DNA from: Candidatus Daviesbacteria bacterium
GTDB taxonomy: Bacteria; Patescibacteriota; Microgenomatia; Daviesbacterales; UBA10151
DNA: 46,569 bases
Reading direction: 5' to 3'
Assembly (NCBI GenBank): GCA_016198275.1
Contig: JACQIX010000025.1
Location: forward strand, 1-46,569
A program made the position numbers and the translations under genes. Shown piece after piece: positions 1-8,669 of this stretch. The notes under the pieces were generated by a model. The model was not told where the DNA came from, did not search any database, and saw only the letters and a program-made list of their open reading frames with translations. Position 1 is the first letter of the stretch. Every line of letters begins with the position of its first letter.

Positions 1-123
1 AGGTTAAAATCCTTAACCTTCATCTCCACCGGAAGTATTTTAAAGGCTCGCATATAGCAGCCATTATATGAACCTTTAATAGTTAGTTAAACCGTACTGG
101 ATCTATCGTGGCCTAGATAGTTT

Positions 124-759
124 TCAAAATCCCAGCAAATTACTGAATAATCTTACCAAAAAACCTAAAATAGCTTGTAATAGAGAGGATTGGCCAAAAG
201 GGATCATCATAAAAATTAACAGAATTAAAATGCCATACCTGTCAAGTTTTTGGTATTCCTTGGCCAAATTATAGGGTAGTTGAGACAGTAATACCTTTGA
301 CCCGTCCAAAGGCGGAATCGGAAACAGATTAAAAATCCCCAGTACCAGGTTGATCTTGACTGTAAATTGCAAGAGGCTCCCCAATAAAAAGGGGAAATTT
401 TGCGGCAGCGTATTTAAAATATGATAGATCAGGGCAGCTAAGGCAGCTAATCCGAAGTTGGCCAAAATGCCGGCTCCCGAAACAGCCAGCGCGCCCTTTT
501 TTAAATTGGAAAAATTCAAAGGATTAACCGGCACTGGTTTGGCCCAACCAAAAAGGATTGGGGAACCGGTGAAAATTAAAAGTGCCGGCAGAAGAATGGT
601 ACCGAATAAATCAATATGCGGGATAGGGTTTAAGGTTAACCTGCCCATTCTTTGGGCCGTTGTATCTCCAAATTTTAAGGCCACCAGTCCGTGCATGACC
701 TCATGTACTATGACTGAGAAAAGCAAAACTATGATTGATAAGGCAAAAAATTCAGGCAT
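124..759 (-). CDS. Site-2 protease family (M50) membrane protein
   Basis: HEVMHG (HExxH) near N-terminus and NLFPIPPLDGSKVL second motif; multiple hydrophobic segments. Confidence 0.88.
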   Translation of the reverse strand: MPEFFALSIIVLLFSVIVHEVMHGLVALKFGDTTAQRMGRLTLNPIPHIDLFGTILLPALLIFTGSPILFGWAKPVPVNPLNFSNLKKGALAVSGAGILANFGLAALAALIYHILNTLPQNFPFLLGSLLQFTVKINLVLGIFNLFPIPPLDGSKVLLSQLPYNLAKEYQKLDRYGILILLIFMMIPFGQSSLLQAILGFLVRLFSNLLGF

Positions 760-765
760 GATATC

Positions 766-771
766 AGTTTA
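766..771 (-). promoter_or_regulatory. -10 element (TAAACT) 6 nt from the ATG of the M50 protease; predicted leaderless start
   Basis: Minus strand reads TAAACT-gatatc-ATG; -35-like CTAACA 17 bp upstream. Confidence 0.5.
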
Positions 772-780
772 TGTTATAAT
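772..780 (+). promoter_or_regulatory. Extended -10 (TGTTATAAT) 7 nt from the ATG of bL28; predicted leaderless start
   Basis: TGTTATAAT-accacat-ATG read directly. Confidence 0.55.
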
Positions 781-787
781 ACCACAT

Positions 788-1039
788 ATGTTAGCGTGTG
801 TAAGGTGTGGAAAAAGCAGGAAAATTCAATCATACTCTCGCCATAAGAAAGGTTCATCCGGAGCAGGGGGGGTTTGGGCTCTTCGCGCCCCTATTCACAA
901 AAAGACACAAAGGCCAAATCTGCATCAATTTAGGGGCCAAAAATACTGCACCAAATGTTTGAGGATGGTTAAGCAACCCTTTCTTAGCCACGCGAAAACA
1001 AACCTTAAGGGAGGTACAGGCACTGCCCTTTCCATTTAA
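788..1039 (+). CDS. rpmB: Ribosomal protein bL28
   Basis: CVRCGKS...KTQRPNLHQF..QKYCTKCLRMVK pattern; start trimmed from ORF-track 458 to the ATG at 788. Confidence 0.75.
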   Translation: MLACVRCGKSRKIQSYSRHKKGSSGAGGVWALRAPIHKKTQRPNLHQFRGQKYCTKCLRMVKQPFLSHAKTNLKGGTGTALSI

Positions 1040-1069
1040 AATAAATTCTTAATTTTTAGCAGCCTAATT

Positions 1070-1636
1070 ATGAGCAACCAATTTTTTGAACAAGAACCTT
1101 TACCAAATAACTTGATAAATTTTCCGCGTAAAACAATTGAGCCTGAATTGACGGTTAGAGCAGGTTCCGGCTCTTGGCAGCAGGAGATTGAAGGGTTGAT
1201 CAATCGTGCAATAAAAGAAAAAACTGTGAAGACCGGGCCTTTATGGATGTATTATGTAACCCTGGTGGCCCCGGGGGCAACTTTTGAAACTGGGTGGACG
1301 CAGATGGACCAGCTGGTTGATCCCAGACTAGGCAAAAGAAAAAGGTTTGGTGAAACTGATGCAGATAGGCTTACCAGGTTAAGCTCAGCCCAGGACAGGT
1401 TTTTGATACTTAGAGGGCTTGGTTTTGGAATGAATGAAGAGTTGATGGGTGTTGAAGGGGAATGGAAGAGGGAAGAAAGTAAGGATGGAAACAATATACA
1501 CTATTTTCTGCCCTCAGAAGGCAGGAGGGAAGTTTACTTGGTGAGGACTATGGTACCGCGTTTTATGTCTGAAAGGTTAATGTTTTGTCCTGACCAGACC
1601 TTTCTGGAGCAGTATTTAAGGATTGGTCTGTTATAA
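1070..1636 (+). CDS. Hypothetical protein
   Basis: 188 aa ORF in intergenic space, no family recognised. Confidence 0.55.
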   Translation: MSNQFFEQEPLPNNLINFPRKTIEPELTVRAGSGSWQQEIEGLINRAIKEKTVKTGPLWMYYVTLVAPGATFETGWTQMDQLVDPRLGKRKRFGETDADRLTRLSSAQDRFLILRGLGFGMNEELMGVEGEWKREESKDGNNIHYFLPSEGRREVYLVRTMVPRFMSERLMFCPDQTFLEQYLRIGLL

Positions 1637-1648
1637 TACCCACTTTTC

Positions 1649-3223
1649 TCAATAGGTGTTAGTAGGTGGTAAAAGAGGTACTTTCTCAGGATAAATCTTC
1701 ACTTCTGCAAAGTCTGCATTGTGGTTTACCTGTTCAATTACAATTTTACTGCCAAAAGGTTGGTGTTTGTCTTTATTACAGGCTAAATCTGCTCTTTTGT
1801 CGCATAAACTAATCGAATAAAAGTAGCTCCCTTTAGGGGATGGTAATGGTAAGGGAGGCTGTAAATTCCAAAGAGTTGTCATATGATACGGTATACCTGT
1901 CCAGGTATGAATACTAACACCGTTTGTAATCTCTGGTGGTAATTTTTGGTCAAATCCCACAGGTTTTCTGAAAGAAATGTAAATATATTCGGATTGTTTG
2001 GAAATATTGGGGATCAGTATATAAGGATACTCTTCATCAAACACCCTTCCCCAGGGAGGATTCTGAAACTTCTCTAAACGGATTTTTACTAGCTTCAATC
2101 GGTCACTATCAGGGTATTCCAGGGGAGCTATTCTATAAGTTTTTTCATTTACTATCTCATCCAGCTCAACTACCTCTTTTGAGTCGCCCGGAGACAACCA
2201 ACCAAGTGCTGATTTTTGTAAGGCATTGTAATGGATGGCCAGATCCTTATGCAAAGATAAAAATCCCATGGCGCTATATCTATCTCCTAATCCTTCAAAA
2301 ACGCAATTATCCCAGTCCCTGGGACCATTTAGCCTGCAAGATAACATACCTGAGTGGCCTAGCCCCAAGTTATGGCCCAGTTCATGGGCGTAAAGACTAA
2401 TATAATCAAAATCTGTAAGTATCCAGGTTCGGTGTTTACCATCCAAGTCAGCAAAGATACTCGCCATGCTAGCCGGGCAATAAACTATATTGGCAACTGG
2501 AATGATAAACATTAAGTGGGTAAACTGTAAGAGCTTGTTAGTATCAATCTTTCTTTCAATCTCGTCTGCTACACTCCGAAGTGGACAAAACTGCAAATCA
2601 TCTGGATTGTCAGCTGCTGGGGTATTGTCCAATTCATAATTTTCAATAATCTCAGCATTAAATTGCAGCTTGCCATAAGAATTTTCCTTAAAGTAGTCTT
2701 TGCTCAGTTTTCCTGACTCTCCCATTATCGAGTTTAAAATTTCATCCCCTGGCATCTTAGCAGGATCAGTTATTAACTCTCCTTTGTTAATATTTACTTT
2801 TATTATTCCCACCTTTATCTCTCCTGAAACTTCTTTTTGAAAAGTATCTTCTAAGATTTTGATAAAGTTTGAAGAATCTGCCTTTGCTGAAATCCTTCCA
2901 TTTTTTAAGATTCCGTTTATTCTGATCCTGCTTCCGCCAGCTATTGGGATCTTTTTATTGCCGCTATCAATAATTAAAGTTAAGCTAGGGTTATCATCAG
3001 GTCTAAAAAGATATAATTCATTACTTTTCTTTTTACTAAAAAAGTCTGAATGGATAGCTGTAAATTTTCCAGTTGCCTCGTATTCACTGCTTGAAAATAT
3101 ATTTGCTTTTGGCAAAAAATTTGTCCGGTTGTTTACTAAATAAACTCCAGCTGCAATTCCAACAAGAATTAATAAAAGCAAAAAAATATGAGCAAAACCA
3201 GCTTGGTTTAATTTGTCAGTCAC
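1649..3223 (-). CDS. Membrane-anchored metzincin-type metalloprotease (M11/gametolysin-like)
   Basis: N-terminal TM segment; HELGHNLGLGHS zinc motif and downstream SAMGF Met-turn; GTG start. Confidence 0.75.
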   Translation of the reverse strand: MTDKLNQAGFAHIFLLLLILVGIAAGVYLVNNRTNFLPKANIFSSSEYEATGKFTAIHSDFFSKKKSNELYLFRPDDNPSLTLIIDSGNKKIPIAGGSRIRINGILKNGRISAKADSSNFIKILEDTFQKEVSGEIKVGIIKVNINKGELITDPAKMPGDEILNSIMGESGKLSKDYFKENSYGKLQFNAEIIENYELDNTPAADNPDDLQFCPLRSVADEIERKIDTNKLLQFTHLMFIIPVANIVYCPASMASIFADLDGKHRTWILTDFDYISLYAHELGHNLGLGHSGMLSCRLNGPRDWDNCVFEGLGDRYSAMGFLSLHKDLAIHYNALQKSALGWLSPGDSKEVVELDEIVNEKTYRIAPLEYPDSDRLKLVKIRLEKFQNPPWGRVFDEEYPYILIPNISKQSEYIYISFRKPVGFDQKLPPEITNGVSIHTWTGIPYHMTTLWNLQPPLPLPSPKGSYFYSISLCDKRADLACNKDKHQPFGSKIVIEQVNHNADFAEVKIYPEKVPLLPPTNTY

Positions 3224-3325
3224 AAGTTAACACTACGATTAATTAACTGAATTTGTCAATTAATCCGGCAGGCACTTACAAAAAATTCGCATTTTCTTAT
3301 AGGTTATAGTAAACTACCGCTTTAT

Positions 3326-3853
3326 ATGGCAGTAGAATTATCGAGATTTCTCGACGAACAGCTTGATGAACTTCCTGAAGCTCATCCTGATAGAAAATTC
3401 CTGGAGGGTATTCGGAGTAAAACTCAAACCTATTTGAGCCATAGATACCCGACTCCCTATTCGAAAGGTGGGTTTCTAAGAGCTGGTTTGCACATCGCTG
3501 AATATTTTACTGCTGCAAGAGTAGGCTCACGGTTGGATCCTGACAGGATAGTAAGACTATTAAACAACCCTGTTCTTACAGAATCAACTATTGGATATGG
3601 AAATTGTTTACTAGAGGGTATCAGGCGGGAGGGCGATGACTCCACTGTTCATTTATGTCTCCCTAGAGGTGTACTTAATTCTCTTCAGAGAGGGGGTATA
3701 AATACAATTCCACAGCTTAGAGAAAAACTATCATCTGTTGGTGCAATATGTAGCATAGGCAGTTTTGGTCTTGCCACAATAATTAATTCCCTTGACACTT
3801 TTGATAAACTGAGGGTAGCAGAAGTTGAAGCTACCAACAGGCCAGTACTATAA
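3326..3853 (+). CDS. Hypothetical protein with C-terminal RNAP alpha-CTD-like helix-hairpin-helix segment
   Basis: C-terminal LPRGVLNSLQRGGINTIPQLREKL...ICSIGSFGLATIINSL resembles alpha-CTD (R-x-x-N-x-L-x-x-x-G-I-x-T...fG..s...i...L). Confidence 0.5.
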   Translation: MAVELSRFLDEQLDELPEAHPDRKFLEGIRSKTQTYLSHRYPTPYSKGGFLRAGLHIAEYFTAARVGSRLDPDRIVRLLNNPVLTESTIGYGNCLLEGIRREGDDSTVHLCLPRGVLNSLQRGGINTIPQLREKLSSVGAICSIGSFGLATIINSLDTFDKLRVAEVEATNRPVL

Positions 3854-3875
3854 AACTTTCTGAAGTACGAGTTTG

Positions 3876-4685
3876 TTAGGTCTTGATCGGAAATCCCGGG
3901 TAACCCCGTAAAAATACCTCAAATTTAACCGCCTTTTTTCCTTCCATTTGCATCATGCCCCCAGGCAAAAATTTCACAATTTTAGCTTGCCCGCTGGAGC
4001 CTTGGCGAAAGCGGGTCCAAACTCCAGGCCAAGGATAATAAGCCCTAATCATTCTGTCCAAAATTTCAGGAGCAGGAGGATTATTAATGTCAAAATATCC
4101 ATCCTCTTTAGTAAGCCTTTTAGTGAAAGTGACCCTGGATTCATCCTGGATGAGGGGTTTTACCAAACCATCAAGATATTGTTTGATCACTGAAATTACC
4201 AAAGCACCACCAAGCTCATTTAATTTAGTCAAAAGTGAATCAGTGGTTTGCTCTGGTGTCAGTTCATAATGCAGCTGTCCTAAGATAGGTCCAGCATCAA
4301 CTTGTTCGATTATTCTAATAATTGATACGCCGGAGTTTCTCTCTCCATTTAAAATAGCAGAAGGGGCAGGGGAAGGGCCTCTGTATTTAGGCAATAAAGA
4401 ATGGTGGATGTTTAGGGGGGCGATTTTAGGCAGATTTAATAATTCTTTTGGCAAGATTAAACCATAATCTTCTACAATAAAAAAATCAGTTTTTATACCT
4501 TTTATTTTTTGGATCACTTTTTGATCAAGGATTTTTGTTTTCAAAACATCAATATTTAATTGTTGGGCTAAAGTTTGGACTGGACTACCAGGAATCGTCA
4601 CAACTAACGATATAGGATAGGTTGCATTGACAATCTTTAAACCAATTATTGAGTATTTTGTGTTTCCAAAGAAAACTATTGTCAT
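3876..4685 (-). CDS. fmt: Methionyl-tRNA formyltransferase
   Basis: NIHHSLLPKYRGPSPAPSAILNGE...GVSIIRI formyltransferase signature; 4-nt overlap with def. Confidence 0.9.
   Translation of the reverse strand: MTIVFFGNTKYSIIGLKIVNATYPISLVVTIPGSPVQTLAQQLNIDVLKTKILDQKVIQKIKGIKTDFFIVEDYGLILPKELLNLPKIAPLNIHHSLLPKYRGPSPAPSAILNGERNSGVSIIRIIEQVDAGPILGQLHYELTPEQTTDSLLTKLNELGGALVISVIKQYLDGLVKPLIQDESRVTFTKRLTKEDGYFDINNPPAPEILDRMIRAYYPWPGVWTRFRQGSSGQAKIVKFLPGGMMQMEGKKAVKFEVFLRGYPGFPIKT
3990..4015. repeat. GC-rich palindromic segment inside fmt
   Basis: cccgct-ggagccttggcgaa-agcggg. Confidence 0.7.
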
Positions 4686-5203
4686 GGCAGGGTAATTTCT
4701 TCAAAAATATCTGTGCCTGTTTTATCTTTGCCGCTAAATTTATAGAACTTACCTTTTTGCTGCAGAACCCGATCCTGGAAAAGGACCCCATCCAAATGGT
4801 CAATTTCGTGCTGGAATATCCAGGCTAAAATGCCTGTTAAAGGAATTTTGATCAGTTTCCCCCTCTCATCAAGATAAGAAATCTTAATATTTTTGTACCT
4901 TTTAACCTCGCCCCAAATATTGGGAGTTGACAAACAACCTTCAAAATATTTTTTAACGCTTTTACCGGTGGAGAGGATTTTAGGGTTTATGACAGAGATA
5001 AATTTCTGTCTGTTTTTAGCCACAAAAAACCGCTCTTCCAAACCGACCTGGGTGGAAGCTAAACCTACGCCTTCAGGATCATTAAAAGTTTTGGTTAATT
5101 TAATCATCTCTTTTAAGGTCCTCAGCAACGCCTGGTTAATTTTTTTAACAGGTTTTGTTTTAACTCTTAAGCTTGGATTAGGCGCTTTAACAACTTGTAA
5201 CAT
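4682..5203 (-). CDS. def: Peptide deformylase
   Basis: GVGLASTQVG, EGCLSTPN, QHEIDHLDGVLF motifs. Confidence 0.95.
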   Translation of the reverse strand: MLQVVKAPNPSLRVKTKPVKKINQALLRTLKEMIKLTKTFNDPEGVGLASTQVGLEERFFVAKNRQKFISVINPKILSTGKSVKKYFEGCLSTPNIWGEVKRYKNIKISYLDERGKLIKIPLTGILAWIFQHEIDHLDGVLFQDRVLQQKGKFYKFSGKDKTGTDIFEEITLP

Positions 5204-5209
5204 GAGGGG

Positions 5210-5218
5210 ATTGTAACA
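5210..5218 (-). promoter_or_regulatory. Extended -10 (TGTTACAAT) 6 nt from def ATG; predicted leaderless start
   Basis: Minus strand TGTTACAAT-cccctc-ATG. Confidence 0.6.
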
Positions 5219-5219
5219 G

Positions 5220-5477
5220 TTATGTAGATTGTTTTAAACGCCACATAAATACTCTTGCCTTACTTTTAGCTCCGTAGTAGCCTTTGGTAAAATTTAAGGC
5301 TTCTTCTAAAATTTTGCGGTCAATTTCTTTGGCCAGTTTGATATATAAAGAATAATGCTTGGTGTCCCCTAAACTTTCCGCCAAAAATACTCCGTAAAAC
5401 TGGAATTCATGGGAGATATTCTTAGGCCTATTTTTAAATTTAGTTTCAGCTATAGCTTTTGCAATTGACTTCATCAT
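5220..5477 (-). CDS. Conserved-looking small hypothetical protein
   Basis: 85 aa ORF overlapping the upstream gene's stop by 4 nt. Confidence 0.6.
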   Translation of the reverse strand: MMKSIAKAIAETKFKNRPKNISHEFQFYGVFLAESLGDTKHYSLYIKLAKEIDRKILEEALNFTKGYYGAKSKARVFMWRLKQST

Positions 5478-7513
5478 GGTTTTGCCGAAGCAGTGGCATC
5501 TTTTAGTTGTTGTAGAGCTTCCGGATAATTGGGTTTTAACTGTAATGCTTTTTGTAAAACTTTTACTCCCGCTTCCTTTTTACCTTGAATATCCAGAACC
5601 AAAGCTTTGTTATAGTAAAGTTTTGGGTCAGTCGGAGCCAAAGAAATAGTTTTATCCAAAGCTTTTAAAGTGGTGTCAAGGTATTTATCATCTATGGCTG
5701 CAATTTCCGAATACGTTCTGACAGCAGTTCTCCAAAATGACACATTATTTGGGCTTTTTTTTAAAACCAGCTCCGTTTGATAAGTGGCCTCATCTTTTAA
5801 TATAGCAGAAAGGGTAGCATCTGTTTCTTTTAAAGCTGCCGCTGCTTGAGCTGCAGCAGCGGCCAGCTCTGAGCGGTAAAAGGGTTCAGATGGGTTCAAA
5901 TTTGAGCTTTCCGACAAATAATTATATGCCCTGCCAGCATTTCCCAAATCAGAAGCTTTCTGCCCCAGGGCAAAAAGCGTATCAGCATACCAGAGTTGGA
6001 AGATGGAATATAGAAGATAGAGAGTTGAAAATATCACCAAGCTTTTGGCAGCTTGGGTATAGAAAGGACGGCGGTAGATGAACTGGAATATGGAAGATAG
6101 AGAATGGAGGATGGAAGGAATTTTAAATGGTTTTGTGGATGCGGAGGTAACAAAAGCTAAAGCCGGGAAAAGGTAGAAAAAAATGGCAATGATCACTACC
6201 GAGAATAAAAAGAAATTGTAGATAAGATAGGAGATGTAGCTTGCAAGCAAGCTGGTAGCAAGTAGCAGGTAGTATGTATGATGCAATTTTTGCTTAATAC
6301 TTGATACATAATACTTAATATACCACCATATAAAAGTAAGAACGATCAGCATATATGTTCCAAATCCCACCAATCCTGTAGTTGCCAAGTAATTAAGGTA
6401 CTCATTGTGGGCTTTGTTATATAAAAAGTCCCACTCTGAAGTTAGATTATGTTCCTCAGGACGGTATTGGTAATAAGAATAAGCGAAAGTTTCCAGGCCT
6501 GAGCCAAAAATAGGGTAGTGCTTAAAAATATCCAAAGCCCCTTTCCAGACAATAAATCTGATTTGGCCTGATTCTGTGCCGCCGTTTTCCAACTGGGTTT
6601 GGGATTGGTTAGTAGGAAGTGAAATGGATGGTCTGGAAGGAGCAGCAAATTTAGAGATTAGTTTAAAGCTGGTTAGGGCTGAGCCAAAAAGCAGGTTAAT
6701 GCTAAGAAATACGCCTAATACTATAAGTATTGGTTTTAGTTTAGCTAAATTTATGGTTCCACCCTTGGGGTGGAAGTTCAAGAGTTGTAAACTTATAAAA
6801 GTTATAAATCCTCCTATAAGGCCTAATGTTGGTCCTCTGGAATAGGTGAAAGTGAAAGCCAGGTAAAGAGTAGTAAGTAGTAAGTAGTAAGTAGTAAGTA
6901 GTAAGCGGGAAGAGGCAGTCAGGAAAAAATAAAGGGCAGGAAATATTAACATTGCCAAATAGGCTGCCAGCCAATTAGGTTGGCCTAAGGTGGCAAAGAC
7001 CCTGGCTTGGACATCCTGCACCCAACAGGAAGCATTAAATTCTCCCCTTAAAATGACGCAGGAAGGAGAAATGCCAAAATGTTCCGTGATGGCCCAAAGT
7101 GAAATTAGAAAACCAGAAGCCAGAGCAAATTTTGTCAGTGTTTTAACCTGAGCAGGACCTATGTTTGAAACAAAAGCCCAGTAGAGTAATAAATAGGAAA
7201 TAAGAGATAATAATCCTCCATTTGATCTGGAATAATAACCCCAAATAGAGGTATGAAGGTCAATGGAGAAAATGGTGGACAATATGTTGGCTGCCAAAAA
7301 TAACAACAGCGGGATATCTAACGGAGTACGATTAAAGATTAATAATTTACGATTTATGATTTTGAGAATCCAGGCGCCCACAATAATGGCGGTTAAGTCA
7401 TAAGTCAGGATCATCTTGTTATATTCAAATAACTCATAATTTTTAGCTGACCAAAAAAGGGGGGTTAGGAAGAAAAGGAGATAGAATGAGTATGAGATAA
7501 TTTTGTCTAACAT
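5474..7513 (-). CDS. O-antigen ligase/polymerase-like multi-TM protein with C-terminal TPR domain
   Basis: Many TM helices, central loop GSGLETFAYSYYQYRPEEHN...NKAHNEYLNYLATTGLVG (Wzy/WaaL-type), C-terminal TPRs. Confidence 0.85.
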   Translation of the reverse strand: MLDKIISYSFYLLFFLTPLFWSAKNYELFEYNKMILTYDLTAIIVGAWILKIINRKLLIFNRTPLDIPLLLFLAANILSTIFSIDLHTSIWGYYSRSNGGLLSLISYLLLYWAFVSNIGPAQVKTLTKFALASGFLISLWAITEHFGISPSCVILRGEFNASCWVQDVQARVFATLGQPNWLAAYLAMLIFPALYFFLTASSRLLLTTYYLLLTTLYLAFTFTYSRGPTLGLIGGFITFISLQLLNFHPKGGTINLAKLKPILIVLGVFLSINLLFGSALTSFKLISKFAAPSRPSISLPTNQSQTQLENGGTESGQIRFIVWKGALDIFKHYPIFGSGLETFAYSYYQYRPEEHNLTSEWDFLYNKAHNEYLNYLATTGLVGFGTYMLIVLTFIWWYIKYYVSSIKQKLHHTYYLLLATSLLASYISYLIYNFFLFSVVIIAIFFYLFPALAFVTSASTKPFKIPSILHSLSSIFQFIYRRPFYTQAAKSLVIFSTLYLLYSIFQLWYADTLFALGQKASDLGNAGRAYNYLSESSNLNPSEPFYRSELAAAAAQAAAALKETDATLSAILKDEATYQTELVLKKSPNNVSFWRTAVRTYSEIAAIDDKYLDTTLKALDKTISLAPTDPKLYYNKALVLDIQGKKEAGVKVLQKALQLKPNYPEALQQLKDATASAKP
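6757..6775. repeat. Perfect palindrome ttccaccc-ttg-gggtggaa inside CDS
   Basis: 8-bp arms, 3-nt loop; 15-nt core (cacccttggggtgga) recurs at 21592-21606. Confidence 0.8.
6871..6905. repeat. Tandem repeat (TAGTAAG)x5 inside CDS
   Basis: Five perfect 7-bp units read directly. Confidence 0.95.
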
Positions 7514-7589
7514 GGACTGCCTATAGCGTATAGCGTATAGTTTGAAAAATCAACCACACCCTAACCTCTAGACCCTAAACCCTACCCTA

Positions 7590-7598
7590 TGTTAAACT
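7590..7598 (+). promoter_or_regulatory. Extended -10 (TGTTAAACT) 6 nt from mreB ATG
   Basis: TGTTAAACT-cccttc-ATG. Confidence 0.55.
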
Positions 7599-7604
7599 CC
7601 CTTC

Positions 7605-8669
7605 ATGTTTGGAAAAATTTGGTCATACCTTTCCTATGATATTGGCATTGATTTGGGTACAGTAAATACTCTGGTTTTAGTTAAAGGAAAAGGGATATTA
7701 ATTAGGGAACCGACTGTGGTGGCCCTTCATAAAAAAAGCCGTCAAATATTAGCTATAGGCACAGAAGCCAAAAGAATGTTAGGTAGGACTCCGGCTGCTA
7801 TTGAGGCTGTCAGGCCTTTGCGGGACGGAGTAATTTCTGATTTTGATACTACCGAGGCGATGCTCCGCTACTTTATCCATAAAGTGCATCAAAATCCGGG
7901 AAAAAGCAAATGGTCCCTGCCTAAGATCCCCAAACCCAGAATTGTAGTTGGTATTCCTTCAGGGGTGACTGAAGTAGAAAGAAGAGCAGTTCAGGATGCT
8001 TGTTTAATGGCCGGAGCAAGAGAAGCATATTTAATTGAGGAGCCAATGGCAGCAGCAATTGGAGCCAAACTGTCAGTTGAGGATCCGGAAGGAGTGATGA
8101 TTGTGGATATCGGCGGGGGGACTACCGAAATTGCCGTTATCTCTTTGGGCGGAATGGTCATTAACAGGTCACTGCGAGTGGCCGGGGATGAGCTGGATGA
8201 AGATATTGTCAATTACATGAGAACCCGCTATGGCATGCTGATTGGGGAAAGGTCTGCAGAGGAAGTCAAGATTGAGATTGGTTCGGCTTATCCTTTAAAC
8301 GACAAAGACGATATGGTCACTGTAGTCAGGGGCAGAGATTTATCTACCGGCTTGCCAAAATCTTTAAAACTAACTGCCTCCGAGATTAGGGAAGCATTAA
8401 CTCCCACCCTGTCTCAAATAGTTGGGGTTATACAGGAAGTTTTAGAAGAAACTCCGCCGGAACTTTTAACAGATATAGTGGAAACAGGCGTATTTTTGGC
8501 AGGCGGTGGAGCGTTGCTTAGAGGTTTAGATAAAAAAATTGCCGAAGAAACCAAGCTACCTGTTTATATAGCAGATGATCCGTTGACTACTGTAGTTAGA
8601 GGTTGTGGGGAAGTATTAAATAATTTGGATTTGCTGTCCAAGGTTAAAGTGACAGGAGGCCTTCGTTGA
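7605..8669 (+). CDS. mreB: Rod shape-determining protein MreB
   Basis: IGIDLGTVNTLVLVKGKGI, EEPMAAAIGA, MIVDIGGGTTEIAVISLGG motifs. Confidence 0.97.
   Translation: MFGKIWSYLSYDIGIDLGTVNTLVLVKGKGILIREPTVVALHKKSRQILAIGTEAKRMLGRTPAAIEAVRPLRDGVISDFDTTEAMLRYFIHKVHQNPGKSKWSLPKIPKPRIVVGIPSGVTEVERRAVQDACLMAGAREAYLIEEPMAAAIGAKLSVEDPEGVMIVDIGGGTTEIAVISLGGMVINRSLRVAGDELDEDIVNYMRTRYGMLIGERSAEEVKIEIGSAYPLNDKDDMVTVVRGRDLSTGLPKSLKLTASEIREALTPTLSQIVGVIQEVLEETPPELLTDIVETGVFLAGGGALLRGLDKKIAEETKLPVYIADDPLTTVVRGCGEVLNNLDLLSKVKVTGGLR

Noticed and set aside
1-123. Hairpin aggttaa-aatcc-ttaacct and short intergenic at window edge, possible tRNA/riboswitch tail
   Set aside because: No cloverleaf or conserved RNA motif could be built; context cut by the window edge.
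458-787. N-terminal extension of ORF 458..1039
   Set aside because: Lies antisense to the M50 protease coding region; bL28 begins at ATG 788.
7550-7590. Telomere-like ccctaaaccctaccctat and tandem tatagcgtatagcg upstream of mreB
   Set aside because: Only about two degenerate units; more likely low-complexity promoter-proximal sequence.
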